64,000 bases of DNA from Odobenus rosmarus divergens (Eukaryota > Chordata > Mammalia > Carnivora > Odobenidae), in contig NW_004451013.1 of NCBI RefSeq assembly GCF_000321225.1, positions 302,372-366,371 on the forward strand. Reading direction: 5' to 3'. The notes beneath the pieces were generated by a model that did not search any database, was not told the origin of the DNA, and saw nothing but the letters and a program-made list of their open reading frames with translations. Shown here piece by piece: positions 51,140 to 62,294 of this stretch (positions are counted from its first letter, which is position 1; each line of letters begins with the position of its first letter). Position numbers and translations under genes: made by a program.

Positions 51140-51930
51140 ACCCAGAGAAAGTAAGTGATTACTCAGTATATCAGTGCAGACCTATCTCTGCACACTCACT
51201 TCTTAGGTGATCGGACCCAATGGCTCAAAATATTATCCTTACACCCTGATTGTTTCACTATGTCTAATAGGCATCAGGAGTTGAACATGTCAAAAATCAA
51301 GCTACTGTTCTTCTCCCCAAAGAAACCTATTTTTGCTTCAACCTTCCTCACCTCAAGAAAAAAAAACAAAAAAGCTATCTCATCCTTCTAGCAAATCAGC
51401 CTTATTCATCAGCAAACCCTTCACCTCCACCTTTAAAACATACTCAGAAGAGGACTACCACTTACTGTCTTCACAGCACCTATCCTGGGAGAGGCCACAT
51501 TGTGCCTCGCCTGGGCTATCGCAAAAGCCCCTAATTGGTCTCTCTGCTTCTATCCTTGCCCTCCTACAATCTGTTCTCATTACAGCAGTCAGATGGATCC
51601 CTTTAAAAATTTAAGTCAGACCACGTCCCTATTCAGAACCCTCCGATGGCTTCCCATAGCACTCAGAGTTAAACCTAAAGATCGTACAATGCCCTCTGGG
51701 TTTGAAACGATTTGGTTCTCACTATACCTCTTCAGTCCTACTTCTCTCTCCTTTGATCATGTCTACTACGTTCACATTGGATTCTCTGTCCTTTTTCCAG
51801 CCCACCAGCATGCCTTAGGGGGGCTGTACTTGTTGGGCTCTCAGCTACTCCCAAGGCAAATTCCCTCACCACCTCTGTTTAAATGCCACCTTATCTACAT
51901 ACTGCCTCCCACTGTTTATTAAAAACTGAA
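51140..51930 (+). repeat. L2 LINE fragment, forward (intronic)
   Basis: The order TTGAACATGTCAAAAATCAA, GAGAGGCCACATTGTGCC, TCAGACCACGTCCCTATTC, CCTCCGATGGCTTCCCATAG, ACTCAGAGTTAAACCTAAAG and GGCAAATTCCCTCACCACC is the 3' half of L2 ORF2. Its open frames (up to 140 codons) are transposon remnants. Confidence 0.85.
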
Positions 51931-52084
51931 ACCCAAATGATAAAATCAGACCTGAGTTCAATTCTATGGAAATACAGACGATGCTGGTATTCTTTACTGT
52001 TTTGGACAATGCAAATTCTGTATGCAAACATGTTCTTCCCTTGGCTGAGTCATTGGAACACTGAAAAAAAAAATTCTCCTTGAT

Positions 52085-52520
52085 CAAACTATAGTCAGCC
52101 TCAACCTTGGGCTTCAGTGTCCATCTTTGAAGAATTCAGTTTTAGCAAGAATCCTGCTAAGTCAGCTTAGACAGAATCCTACCACCCTTGATATCTGGTC
52201 ACTTTCAATATCAAATTAAATTCCTCATCCCCCACCCTTGATATCTGATCACACTGGCCGGCCTTTCAGCAAGAGTACTGTTAAAGTAAATTTACCAAGA
52301 ATACTCCCTACCCTCGCCCTCTGCTCTTAGTAATTTTCCATGCACTCCCTTCCCCACACCACACAAACTGATCCTTGGCTATAAATTCCCAGCTGGTTTT
52401 GTTGTAGTCCTAGCTGGGCTGAATCTCTCTCCCCTATTGCAATAGTTTTGACACCTATCACAGTAGTCCTGAAAAAAGTCTCTCTTACCATTTTAACAAG
52501 TGGCAGAATAGTTCTTTAAC
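52085..52520 (+). mobile_element. ERV-type solo LTR (intronic)
   Basis: LTR-like organisation: a TATA-like CTATAAATTCC at about 52379, pyrimidine-rich leader, then CCTGAAAAAAGTCTCTCTTA and AACAAGTGGCAGAATAGTTC near the end. A 16-bp direct repeat, CCACCCTTGATATCTG, occurs at 52182-52197 and 52232-52247. No viral coding sequence is attached, and it lies antisense to ADGRL4. Confidence 0.6.
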
Positions 52521-52524
52521 AAAA

Positions 52525-54265
52525 CTCAGAGCAAATGCAATATCATAATATTCAGCAAATTCAGGGTAACTGGAAAAACTTTTATTTGCAGCTTTTACAC
52601 TGCCTGTATTTATTCTCTCTTTATCTATAAATATATAAGCTACTTTAAACCCTTTTTTAAATAGAGTGAAAAACTATAAATAATCAGTATCACCCAAAGG
52701 CACATGACTTTATTTACTTAGAGGTGGGAATTAAGTTGAAACTCTGCATTTTATATGGTATGGAAAAGTATTTTCTGGAGGGGATGTTTTATGAACTAAG
52801 TACAAATAGTCTGAGATAAGATAAAAACAAAAGTTCAAAACAAGCTTATATAGAATTAAAAAGTATTTCTGATGATAAATGTTTGCACTTATTCCAGAAG
52901 TCATGACTTTGAGGCTAGAAAAATATGTGCATTTTAGGTTAAATAATTGGAAAGGTACTACTAGCATTGTGTTTGCTGGCAAGGCTACCTCGATGATAAC
53001 TGACTTGAATACTTGAGCGATTCTTTCAAATACAAGAAAACTCATTAATATGAACCTTAATTAAGGAAATGGTGCCTTTAAAATGACTCACAGTTTTGCT
53101 CATTAATATTTACCTATGTGTGCCAATTTTATCAGCTATGGTTCCCTTATTATTTTTCTCTAAATATTAGTGCCACAAAAGCACAGGGGCTAATTAATGA
53201 CTTGCAGATGAACAAAGTCATTCATTATCATTTTTGTTTCAATTTTTAAAAAACAGTTTTAGCTTGTAGATTAGGAGTCCTTAATACTTTTCTAGGAATA
53301 AGCAAGAAAAGAATGTTAGGGGCAAACCTAAGAACTCTGAAATTCACTACAGCACTTGAGTATATAGAGAATGAAAACAGCTGTGAAGAAAAAAAATCAT
53401 TCAAGTCATGAAAATTTAACCCTTGAGAGAAACTAGTATTTTAAATTTAAAATCATTCCCCTGGCATGATTCATCTTAAGGAATATTTATCTATACAGAG
53501 ATCTGTTTCTTACCTTCATTGATAGATGCAGTTGCTTCAAAGTCTGACACAGAGGTGCTGATGTTTGACAGAGTGCATTAAAAATTTTTAAGTGCCTTGT
53601 TTTTTTAAACAAGAAATTTAAGTAGATAAGATGGAGAGAGAGAGCAGGAGCTAATTCTGAAAGATTTAGACCTACAGGTACATTCGACCCAAGGGCTTCA
53701 AATTCAGGCTTCAAAATGAAGCATCCCAATCAGTCATTTTTCTTTTCTTAGTCTTTTTCTCAATAATTGATGAAGCCATCTATATGCTGATGTCAGATCT
53801 CACCAAAAAGAATGAGAAAATTTCTCTTACAGCACTTTTAGACCCAACTTTAATTTTTCACATATATCAAACAGAGTCTGGTTCATTTAAGAATGTGTCA
53901 TGATCACAACTACTATGTCCTTTCAAATAGTTTTATTACCTTTAGATTAACTGGCCTAGTTAATTCTCTTCTGCCATGGACAAAGGGTGGATTTCTACTA
54001 GCCTACCAAGAGGGCATTAAAAACAACCCACCCCCCCCAAAACAGTGACCCATTCTCAATCCCTAGATCACTGCAGAGATGGCTCAGTAGTTTTCAGGTG
54101 AAGCTTTTGAAATGAAAAGATATCATCTCTTAGAGAAAAATATCTACTAGCGACATTGGAATCAAGTTTTGTCTTCATTCTGATTTTCTTCTCTTGTTAT
54201 CAATTGGAATCACATCTTTAAATGCCTTACTTACAATGCTAATCCCAAAGAGTATCAGAAAAAGT
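52525..54265. other. ADGRL4 intron, unassigned
   Basis: I see no exon and no named repeat. A donor-like AAG|GTAAGA on the minus strand near 53511 has no convincing coding partner. Confidence 0.4.
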
Positions 54266-54269
54266 GGGG

Positions 54270-54855
54270 TATGTACTGAGCAAAAAAAATGTCCCCCCTT
54301 CCGAGAAAACAGGCACAACTAACATGTGGAACCTGTGAATACACCAAAAGGGATGGTGCAGATAGAATAAGGTTATGGACTTGAAGATAAAGAAGTTATC
54401 CTGGATTATCCTGTTGGGCCCAATGTGAGATGTGAGCCCTTAGAAATGAAAGAGGAAGGCAGAAGAGATTCAGCAGCGAGGTGCTACATAAGAGGAGGCA
54501 GAAGGGGAGGTCAGAGAGAACTGAAGACAAAGGGGGTCGTCAGGTCAGGCAGGAAATACGGGAGGCCCCTACAAATTGAGACTGACCCCTGTCCAACAGC
54601 CAGCAAGGAAATCATTCACATGACACTAAATTTGGTCAACGACCTAAATAAGCGTGGAAACAAATTATCCCCCAGCGCCTCCAGAATGGCCAATGCCTTA
54701 ATTTTAGCCTGGTGAGACTCGAAGCAGAAGAAACAGCTGAGCCACACTGTGCCCAGACTTCTGACCTCCAGAACTGTGAAATAATAGATTTGTTGTTATA
54801 AGCCACCAAATTTGTGGTAATTTGTTATGACAGCAACAGAAAACTAACTGAAAGT
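54270..54855 (+). mobile_element. MaLR-type solo LTR (intronic)
   Basis: GGTTATGGACTTGAAGATAA, ATCCTGGATTATCCTGTTGG, GTGAGCCCTTAGAAATGAAA, CAGACTTCTGACCTCCAGAA, GTTGTTATAAGCCACCAAAT and GTAATTTGTTATGACAGCAA give a nearly full LTR. It holds a 96-codon open frame of no meaning. Confidence 0.88.
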
Positions 54856-55187
54856 AAAGGACATGTAAATATAAAATATAAATTGTATATATATATGTGA
54901 AATACCCTATAATTAGTGTTTCCTATATTTTAAAAAAAAACTTAAAATCCAGTTTAAAAGAAATACTAATTTATCAATAACTCATATTTATTATTGATGT
55001 TCTAGATATTTGGTGAGTAATCAATTATATAAAATCTTATTTGTGGATTCTGTTTCTGTGTTTCTTAAAGAGATCACAAATTATAACTAGTATAGGACTT
55101 CCTTTTCAGCAAGTCGTAAATACAGTTTGTATTTTCAAGTACCTGTCACATTTTCTTCTGTATAATGCACTCCTTTATAGGCCCTTT

Positions 55188-55380
55188 TTGTAGGGTTGCT
55201 TCATTAATGAGTAAAAATACAGGATACCAGTTAAATTTGAGTTCAGATATACAACAAAAAAATTTTTAGTATAAGTATCTCCCATACAATATGTGGGGCA
55301 CACTTAAAACTAATTTGCTATTTATCTGAAATTCAGATTACTTGGGCATCCTGTGTTTTGTATGGCAACCATAACTTCAT
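55188..55380. mobile_element. Palindromic nonautonomous DNA transposon (MITE-like)
   Basis: The left half (GTAAAAATACAGGATACCAG, TTTAGTATAAGTATCTCCC) is repeated inverted in the right half (ATTTATCTGAAATTCAG, GGGCATCCTGTGTTTTGTAT, GGCAACCA). It matches the layout of an old mammalian fold-back element bounded by GGTTGCC; I cannot name the family with certainty. Confidence 0.65.
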
Positions 55381-55384
55381 AGCT

Positions 55385-56400
55385 TTAAAATTATTTTCAC
55401 ACCTGATCCTTTTTGTAATCTGAGGACACCAGCTTCTTAGTAGAAAGCCCCAAGGACATCACCCTCTCCGCATATGACAGTTTGAAAAGAGATCTCAAAG
55501 AAAGAGGGGGTAAATTTTCAGATGCTGCAATTGTTGTGGAACCTGGACATGTGTGTATGTGCAAAGACTGATAAAATGTCCTTAAAGTATGTAGTGGATA
55601 AAAGCTCATATAAAAGGTTTGAGCTCAGTGAAGAATACACCCGGGCTAGGCAGGACTCCTTCCCCTTAGAAAACCCTCGGTGTGCACCGTGAAGCTGTGC
55701 TGGGAGGCAATGGATTAGACCAGCACCTGTTAAAAAAAAACTTTTGTTAATAAACTAATGGCTAGAAATAAAATTTCCAAAGCTTAGATGTGAAATTGCA
55801 TTAGTATAAATTTAGTGAAAACTCTAAGAAATTATGATGCCACAATATTTGTTGACCTGCTGTCAGAATCATGTAGTGGACTAACTCCCCCCCCACATGA
55901 TGCTGCTAGGAAGCATCTCTCTCCGAACATCACGAGCCTCATCTTATTTCACATTCCTGAGGCTCAGGATTGAAAAGCCTGAGGAATATCTACAGACCTA
56001 AGAGATATTCCTCAGTTCAGGTTATCCACACTTGGCTCGGGAGAGAGGAGGACAGAGAGACATGGGAGTGCAATCTACAATTCTAGGAGAAAAATATTAA
56101 GAGTAATCTGAAAATGTTTCTCTAACTGAAACATCTGAAACAATCTGAAAACAAATATAAATATAAATATAAATATAAATAAATAACCTAAACAGGTTCT
56201 AAATATTATCAGAGGACAGTATCCTTCATAGAACATCTGAGATATTAACAGCATTCATGGTACTAATACCTTGAGGTTTATACTTTAGAAGATAGCAATG
56301 CTCTCCCACTAAGCATTGACTGCTGGGGTATACAATTGGATGAATGGTTGTTCGGGAATAAAATAGCATTTTGCAGGTAGTTACAAACTAGTGTAACATT
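55385..56400. other. ADGRL4 intron, unassigned, with an (AAATAT)n run
   Basis: No exon is seen. An (AAATAT)n microsatellite lies at 56152-56184. Confidence 0.4.
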
Positions 56401-56404
56401 GAGA

Positions 56405-56665
56405 TGTGAGTCAATGACAAAAACATTTATTGAGCATTTTTCTATGTGTCAGACATTATTGTAAGTGTTCTTTATTTTTAATTCATTTCATCCTCACACC
56501 AACTTTATGGAGTAATTCTTCTTCTTATCATCATCATCATCATTAATTTTTTCACATTTATGGCAACAGAGGCATAGAGAAGTTATATAATGTGCCCAAG
56601 GTGACACAGTTAGGAAGTGTCAGAGCAAGGATTCATACCTAGTAGACAGGTTCTAGAGGATATGC
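56405..56665 (-). repeat. MIR SINE, reverse (intronic)
   Basis: TTATTGAGCATTTTTCTATG, TCCTCACACCAACTTTATGG, ACAGAGGCATAGAGAAGTTA and CAAGGTGACACAGTTAGGA are reversed MIR. It contains a (CAT)n expansion at 56528-56544. Confidence 0.8.
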
Positions 56666-56669
56666 TCCC

Positions 56670-58400
56670 ACACTTTAAAAAACTACCAAACGACAGATGA
56701 AAGGCCAGTAAAGAAAAGCTAAATTGACATCTAAAATTACATGAACTTAACTGCTGAGACATTTATTATATTATCTGCTAACAGTTCGTTTTAGAAATGG
56801 TTAAAAGTAGGAGGGTAAAACCTTAATGAGTAGTGATATGGTTAGCTGTTTGGCATTAATGTGTTCATTGAACTTAGTCAAGACACCAGGGGTGAAGGCC
56901 TTGTAAACACCAGTAGGATTTAGTGTGTTATGCCAGTGATCCCCTAACAGAGACAACTGTCTTCACTGTTCTCTGTGGTCAAAGGATCTAAGAATGTGAT
57001 AGTCTTCCTGTGCTGGTGAACAACAAAGCTTTATCCTTTTGAGTTCAGATACGGTCACTGGGTTCATGTTAGTGGTCAAGTAGAATGCCTTAAAATAATA
57101 TACTGGGGCACAGAGGGGACACATTAGAATTCCCACTGATCTTTTTTCCAAGGAAAAATTAAGGTTTACTCTTTAAAATACTGGTTTAATCTTTAAAATA
57201 TGATACTGGTCTCACTTTTTCAATGTCATATAAAGCCGCACGTCAGATACGAGCCATTCAGCGGGATGAATATTTGTTCCTAAAGGTAGAGAGGTTCACC
57301 CTCTTTTGTTACCTTATGGCCTACTGCAACATACTATATATGTGCCTGTTAAGTGGATTTTCAGATCACATTATGTAGTTTTAATAAAGTAACCTTAACT
57401 AAGTAAAAAATCAAGACCTCAAATGTTAACTACATTGTGTGTTAAAATTAATCCTGACAAAGAATATACAAATGAGACAATGACAGAACTGACATTTTCC
57501 CTACCCCTAGAGTAAGTTATCAGCTAGCCAAGCTGTAAGACCTTACATGTAAGTCAACCAAGTTAAAAATACATGAAGATCTAATCAGATTTGATAAAAT
57601 GTTATTTAAAAATTCAAATTATTAAGAGGAGTATTTGAAGTGTGCATTTAGATCCACAGTTTCAATCATATTTAAAGTCATTCATAATCAAGACAACACA
57701 TCATTTCTCTAAAGTCAGTAATACATTTTTAGTGTATCTTTTAATGTTTTCTACTTAGAGTTTTAAAAAGTCATGTACAGCAGCTTTGTTCTTCATGATG
57801 AAATAAGTTAACCGAAATAATATCTGGAAAATAATATGGCACAAATTTAAATGCATTCCATTTATAAATTTAAATACACGTTCCTCTTAGTAATATTATT
57901 ACAAAATGCAATTAGAAAGCATTACTGAAGATTTGAAGAAATGAATGTTAGAGCATTCAGTGTGATCTATTACATAGTCTCACTAAAGTACAGATTGAAT
58001 GCCTCTTTGTGAGGTATCAGCTCTGATAGCCATTAAAACCAAGTGTTAAGATGAACTTAGATCCAGACCTTTGGATTGCTATAAAGTATAAGCAATGTTT
58101 CATTTAAAAAACTAATAATATTTTAGTGAGAATTATTAAATTGAAGTATTGTTATCTTTAATATTTTGAATTTGTATTTTCAGATTGTTTAATAATATAC
58201 ATTGTATACATATTATACAATTCACATATTAGTAAACTAGTAAGTGTATACCATTTTTCAAGATGTAAACATTTATTAAGTTACATATTTTTTACCGAGG
58301 GCTCTTTAGTCAAAAACATTTGGAGATCATTGCCTTATATAATTCGGCAGTTTCAAATAAACAACAGATGCTTCCTCAAAATAAATAGAATAAATGGACT
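56670..58400. other. ADGRL4 intron, unassigned
   Basis: AT-rich intron with no exon and no confident repeat. Confidence 0.4.
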
Positions 58401-58404
58401 CAGA

Positions 58405-58620
58405 GCCACACTTCATGGATTCGAATTTTAGCTCTGATACTGACTGGTCAATTTATTGAACTCTTTGCATTTTGCTTTCCTTCTATGTAAAATATGGATA
58501 AAAGATTAATATTTATCATCTAGGGCTGGTTGTATGTATTAAATAATATAAAGCACTTAGACTAGTGCTCAATATATAAGTTCTCAACAAGCATCAATTA
58601 TCACTAATGGCTATTATGTT
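58405..58620 (+). repeat. MIR SINE, forward (intronic)
   Basis: GGATTCGAATTTTAGCTCTG, TCCTTCTATGTAAAATATGG, TGTATGTATTAAATAATATA, AAAGCACTTAGACTAGTGCT are in MIR order. Confidence 0.75.
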
Positions 58621-59174
58621 TATATGGAAATATGTTCTTCTGAATTGTCTCAATATTTGACATGCCCAATGGTAAATATAATATATTCACTTCACAGTTG
58701 GATAAGAATGATTTTGTGATGTAGTCTCATTGGACCTATAAATAGCACCATATATCAGATCTTAGATCTTTCAGTCTTTATTTTGGGCAATATGATCTCA
58801 ATAGAAAACAGATGATCTCTTTCTACTCTCAGGACTTTCCTTTAAAATAATGTCAGCAAAATAAGGTAGTCAGTAATAATGTAATCAATGTATGAATGTA
58901 ATATCATTCAACAATAAGTCAAACATTTATTGTTCATATAAATAACTTCTCATTTTTTGTTGAAACTCCTCTAGGGGTAGAACTGAAATTTCCAGGTCAA
59001 AAATCTGGATATCTTCAAGAATTTTATAGAAGAGGTAGGAGTATTTCAAAGGGCAATCCATAGATAAAGTTACCAGATACCTTAAATATAAGAAACAAAT
59101 TCTTCATCAGTCCAATATGATATTCTAGGATATTTTATGGGGGAGGATAGTTATCTTTTCTTAAATCACTCTAG

Positions 59175-59385
59175 TGTAGAAGAGAGGTCAGGAATATTTT
59201 TCTGTAAAGGGACAGGTTGTAAATAGCTTAGGTTTTGAGGGCCATATGGTCTCTATTACAACCACTGAACTTTGCCATACCATTAAAGACAATACACAAA
59301 CAAGTAAGTGAATGTGACTGTTTCCCAGTAAAAAATTATTTATAAAAACAGACTATGGCCATTGATGACTCTTGGTCTAGAATTC
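59175..59385 (+). mobile_element. Old mammalian DNA-transposon-like repeat (intronic)
   Basis: TTTTTCTGTAAAGGGACAGG, AGCTTAGGTTTTGAGGGCCA, TATGGTCTCTATTACAACCA and AAATTATTTATAAAAACAGA match a familiar short interspersed DNA element. I leave the family unnamed. Confidence 0.6.
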
Positions 59386-59505
59386 AAGATCCATAAGGGT
59401 AAGGACTTTTTTCTGTTTTATTCACTGACATATTCCCAAGGCCTAAAACAATGTCTGATACATAGAAAATGCTCAATAAACATTTGTTGAATGAATAAAA
59501 GGATG
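59386..59505 (+). repeat. L2 LINE 3' end, forward (intronic)
   Basis: AGGACTTTTTTCTGTTTTAT, TATTCCCAAGGCCTAAAAC, AATGTCTGATACATAGAAAA, CTCAATAAACATTTGTTGAA form a well-preserved L2 terminus. Confidence 0.85.
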
Positions 59506-60450
59506 AAGGATGTTATACCTAATATACCTATACCATTCTTTATGGCCTATGTAAAAGAACATTCCTCCACTAATTTGATCAATCATTTAAAAAATTATAT
59601 ATTTTTTTGTCTCACATCTTGCAGATTTTGGCAAAACAGTATCTTATTAGAAATCTATTATCCATAGATAGATATAGCAATAGTAACTGAGGGATATATT
59701 ATACATTATCAAAATGTAATGACCCTCTAGGAATAATTTTACATAAAGGGAAAGGATGAAGTTACACCTCCTTTATTTTATGGGTGGGTACCTTGGGCAT
59801 ATGCAATATTTTGCACCTAACAGAAACTATAGACCCATGGATTTTATGATGTGTATTTGTTAAACACAGTCTTGAGCACAAAGGTAGGTCACAACAAATG
59901 TCTTAATCACAAATAGGCAGAATACTGCCTCATTAGGAAAATATCTTCCCACATCTCTTCAAGTAATAGCTAAATAATTGCTCTATTTTATTATGGCTAG
60001 AAATCCCATCCCAATATATAATCACCTTAGGCATTAAAAAATTCACACTTCGTTTTTTTAACATGTTTCCATTAGGAATATTTCAATAGCTGAATTTTTT
60101 TTTTCGGTTTTTAGAAGAGTAATTTACTGTCTCTAAAATAGAAGCAAAAGGTGGAGAGAATTAGAAATGTATAAGCATGAAGGATAAAGTGATTCCATGG
60201 GTGTAAGTGAATTCCATGGGCTTATTTTTGTAGCTGGTTTTAACTGTAGATGGTTATAAGCCATAGCGAGATACTAGAAAAGGAACAAAGGTGAATGAGA
60301 AAAACTACATATGAAGAGCATTTACAACAGTTGTTCCATTTAATGTGACAATGAAAACCCAGTGATGAAATCTCCTTTGTTAAGATATAAGCAAGGAAAC
60401 ATGTTCCTTGTGTATACATACTATAGAAAGAGAGGATAGAGGTTAGTAAA

Positions 60451-60480
60451 AAATACACACACACACACACACACACACAG
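60451..60480. repeat. (CA)n microsatellite
   Basis: Fourteen or so uninterrupted CA units. Confidence 0.97.
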
Positions 60481-60504
60481 GTCATTTGACTGTTACTTCC
60501 CATT

Positions 60505-60890
60505 TATTTTTATTTATTTATTTTTGTTTTCATCTATACATTTCTTTATTGTTATGTTAATCACCATACATTACATCATTAGTTTTTGATGTAGTGTTCC
60601 ATGATTCATTGTTTGTGCATAACACCCAGTGCTCCATTCAGTACATGCCCTCTTTAATACCCATCACCGGGCTAACCCATCCCCCCACCCCCCTCCCCTC
60701 TAGAACCCTCGGTTTATTTCTCAGAGTCCATAGTCTCTCATGGTTCGTCTCCCCCTCCGATTCCCCCCGCTTCATTTTTCCCTTCCTATTATCTTCTTCT
60801 TCTTCTTCTTTTTTTTTTTTTTAACATATAATGTATTATTTGTTTCAGAGGTACAGGTCTGTGATTCATCAGTCTTAACGCAATTCACAG
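60505..60890 (-). mobile_element. L1 3' tail, carnivore type, reverse (intronic)
   Basis: Reversed tail: ATTTATTTTT run, TAACATAACAATAAAG equivalent, GATGTAGTGTTCCATGATTC, TGCATAACACCCAGTGCTCC, ATACCCATCACCGGGCTAAC, C-rich run, then GTTTATTTCTCAGAGTCC and a (TTC)n/T-run at 60792-60821. It belongs to the same family as the tail at 1-129. The right end abuts a CAN SINE. Confidence 0.88.
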
Positions 60891-61097
60891 CGTGCACCTG
60901 AGTGGCTCAATCAGTTAAGCATCTGCCTTTGGCTCAGGTCATGATCTCAGGGTCCTGGGATCAAGCCCTGCATTGGGCTCCCTGCTCAGTGGGGAGTCTG
61001 CTTCTCCCTCTGCCTCTGCCCCTCCCTCTGCTCATGAGTGTGCACGTGTGCTCTCTCTCTCTCTCTCAAATAGATAGATAAAATCTTTAAAAAAATA
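60891..61097 (+). mobile_element. CAN SINE, forward (first of a tail-to-tail pair)
   Basis: GCACCTGAGTGGCTCAATCA head, CTGCCTTTGGCTCAGGTCAT box, CT-rich middle and tail AAATAGATAGATAAAATC. The first few head bases are fused to L1 sequence and the left duplication is not obvious. Confidence 0.9.
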
Positions 61098-61115
61098 AAG
61101 TTATTGTCAATTTTA

Positions 61116-61325
61116 TTTTTATTTATTTATTTATTTAAAGATTTTATCTATCTATTTGACAGAGAGAGACACAGTGAGAGAGGGAACACAAGCAGGGGGA
61201 GTGGGAGAGGGAGAAGCAGGCTTCCCGCAGAGCAGAGACCCCGATGCGGAGCTCAATCCCAGGACCCTGGGATCATGACCTGAGCCGAAGGCAGACACTT
61301 AACGACTGAGCCACCCAGGTGCCCC
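61116..61325 (-). mobile_element. CAN SINE, reverse (second of a tail-to-tail pair)
   Basis: Full reversed element with GGGGCACCTGGGTGGCTCAG head. It is flanked by 18-nt duplications, AAGTTATTGTCAATTTTA (61098-61115) and AAGTTATTGCCAATTTTA (61326-61343), with one mismatch. Confidence 0.96.
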
Positions 61326-61344
61326 AAGTTATTGCCAATTTTAA

Positions 61345-61955
61345 AGGTAAAGATAGAAGAGACATAAGATTGTCCTCCAATTATTAAAAATTTTCCTTTT
61401 TTAACTTTTGAAGGATGCTTTTATTCTTATAATTTCATTTCTTTTTTAATAGTAGCACTGTATATAGGGTTGGCATCATTATCCTTGTGCACATTATCCT
61501 TGTGTTAGAAATCCAGGGCACGGAAAGAACCCATGGTGTACACTTTTTACCAGTCAGATTGCTTTTGAAAACCTTTCACATTATTTGGCCAGGACCTCAT
61601 TTTATTCAGTTAAACGTAATATGCCAATGTTAAAATTCCAAGTGAAAGCATGTCATAAATAGATAGATCGATGTAGACAGACACATACAGCAATCATTTC
61701 TAAGGAGAAAAGAAATGAAGGAAAAGTGATGTGCTATAATGAACGCTTTATGTATTATCTCTTCTGAGAAGACTTCTCAAAATAATCCCATTTCCATGAT
61801 GGTGATGATTTCTTTAAATTTCTTTGGGAGAAAGGAATGAATATTTTTGACTAAATACTGTGCTTTGTGCATCATTTATTTATTTAACCAGCAGAATTAC
61901 CTGAGTAATTACTACCTGGTAAACCTCAAGGATAATATAGTGAGAGAAAATCCAT
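61345..61955. other. ADGRL4 intron, unassigned
   Basis: No exon or confident repeat. Confidence 0.4.
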
Positions 61956-61959
61956 AAAG

Positions 61960-62290
61960 CTTTTCTCTCAGAGCTTATAGTCTCCTGGAGGAGACAGATA
62001 TGAATCAGTTATTAATCAGTTATTCACATCAATACATGTGTAATTATAAATTGAGGAAAGTTTTTTTTTAAAGTGGATTTCTCTGAAGGCATCTAAGGAC
62101 AACAAAATACATTATAGATCCGTGAGTCAGGGAGGACTTTCCTCAGAAAGTGTTGCTTGAATTGATAACTTGAAGACAAACAGGAATTACCTAGACGAAG
62201 GGATGGTGGAGGGCTGCGATAGGGAGTGTTTTAGTGCAGAGGCGCTGAGATGGGAAGGTACATAGAACCTCTCAGAAACTGTAAAGCAAT
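61960..62290 (-). repeat. L2 LINE fragment, reverse (intronic)
   Basis: CTCTCAGAGCTTATAGTCTC, GTCAGGGAGGACTTTCCTCA, AAGTGTTGCTTGAATTGATA and GCAGAGGCGCTGAGATGGGA follow reversed L2. Confidence 0.65.
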
Positions 62291-62294
62291 GTGA

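Noticed and set aside
51333..51922. Frames of 93 and 140 codons on the plus strand
   Set aside because: These are remnants of L2 ORF2 in two shifted frames, not a host gene.
53487..53729. Minus-strand frame ending at a donor-like AAG|GTAAGA, considered as a missing ADGRL4 exon
   Set aside because: The translation has no resemblance to the receptor, and no acceptor in a suitable phase was seen.
54425..54715. 96-codon plus-strand frame
   Set aside because: It lies wholly inside a MaLR LTR.
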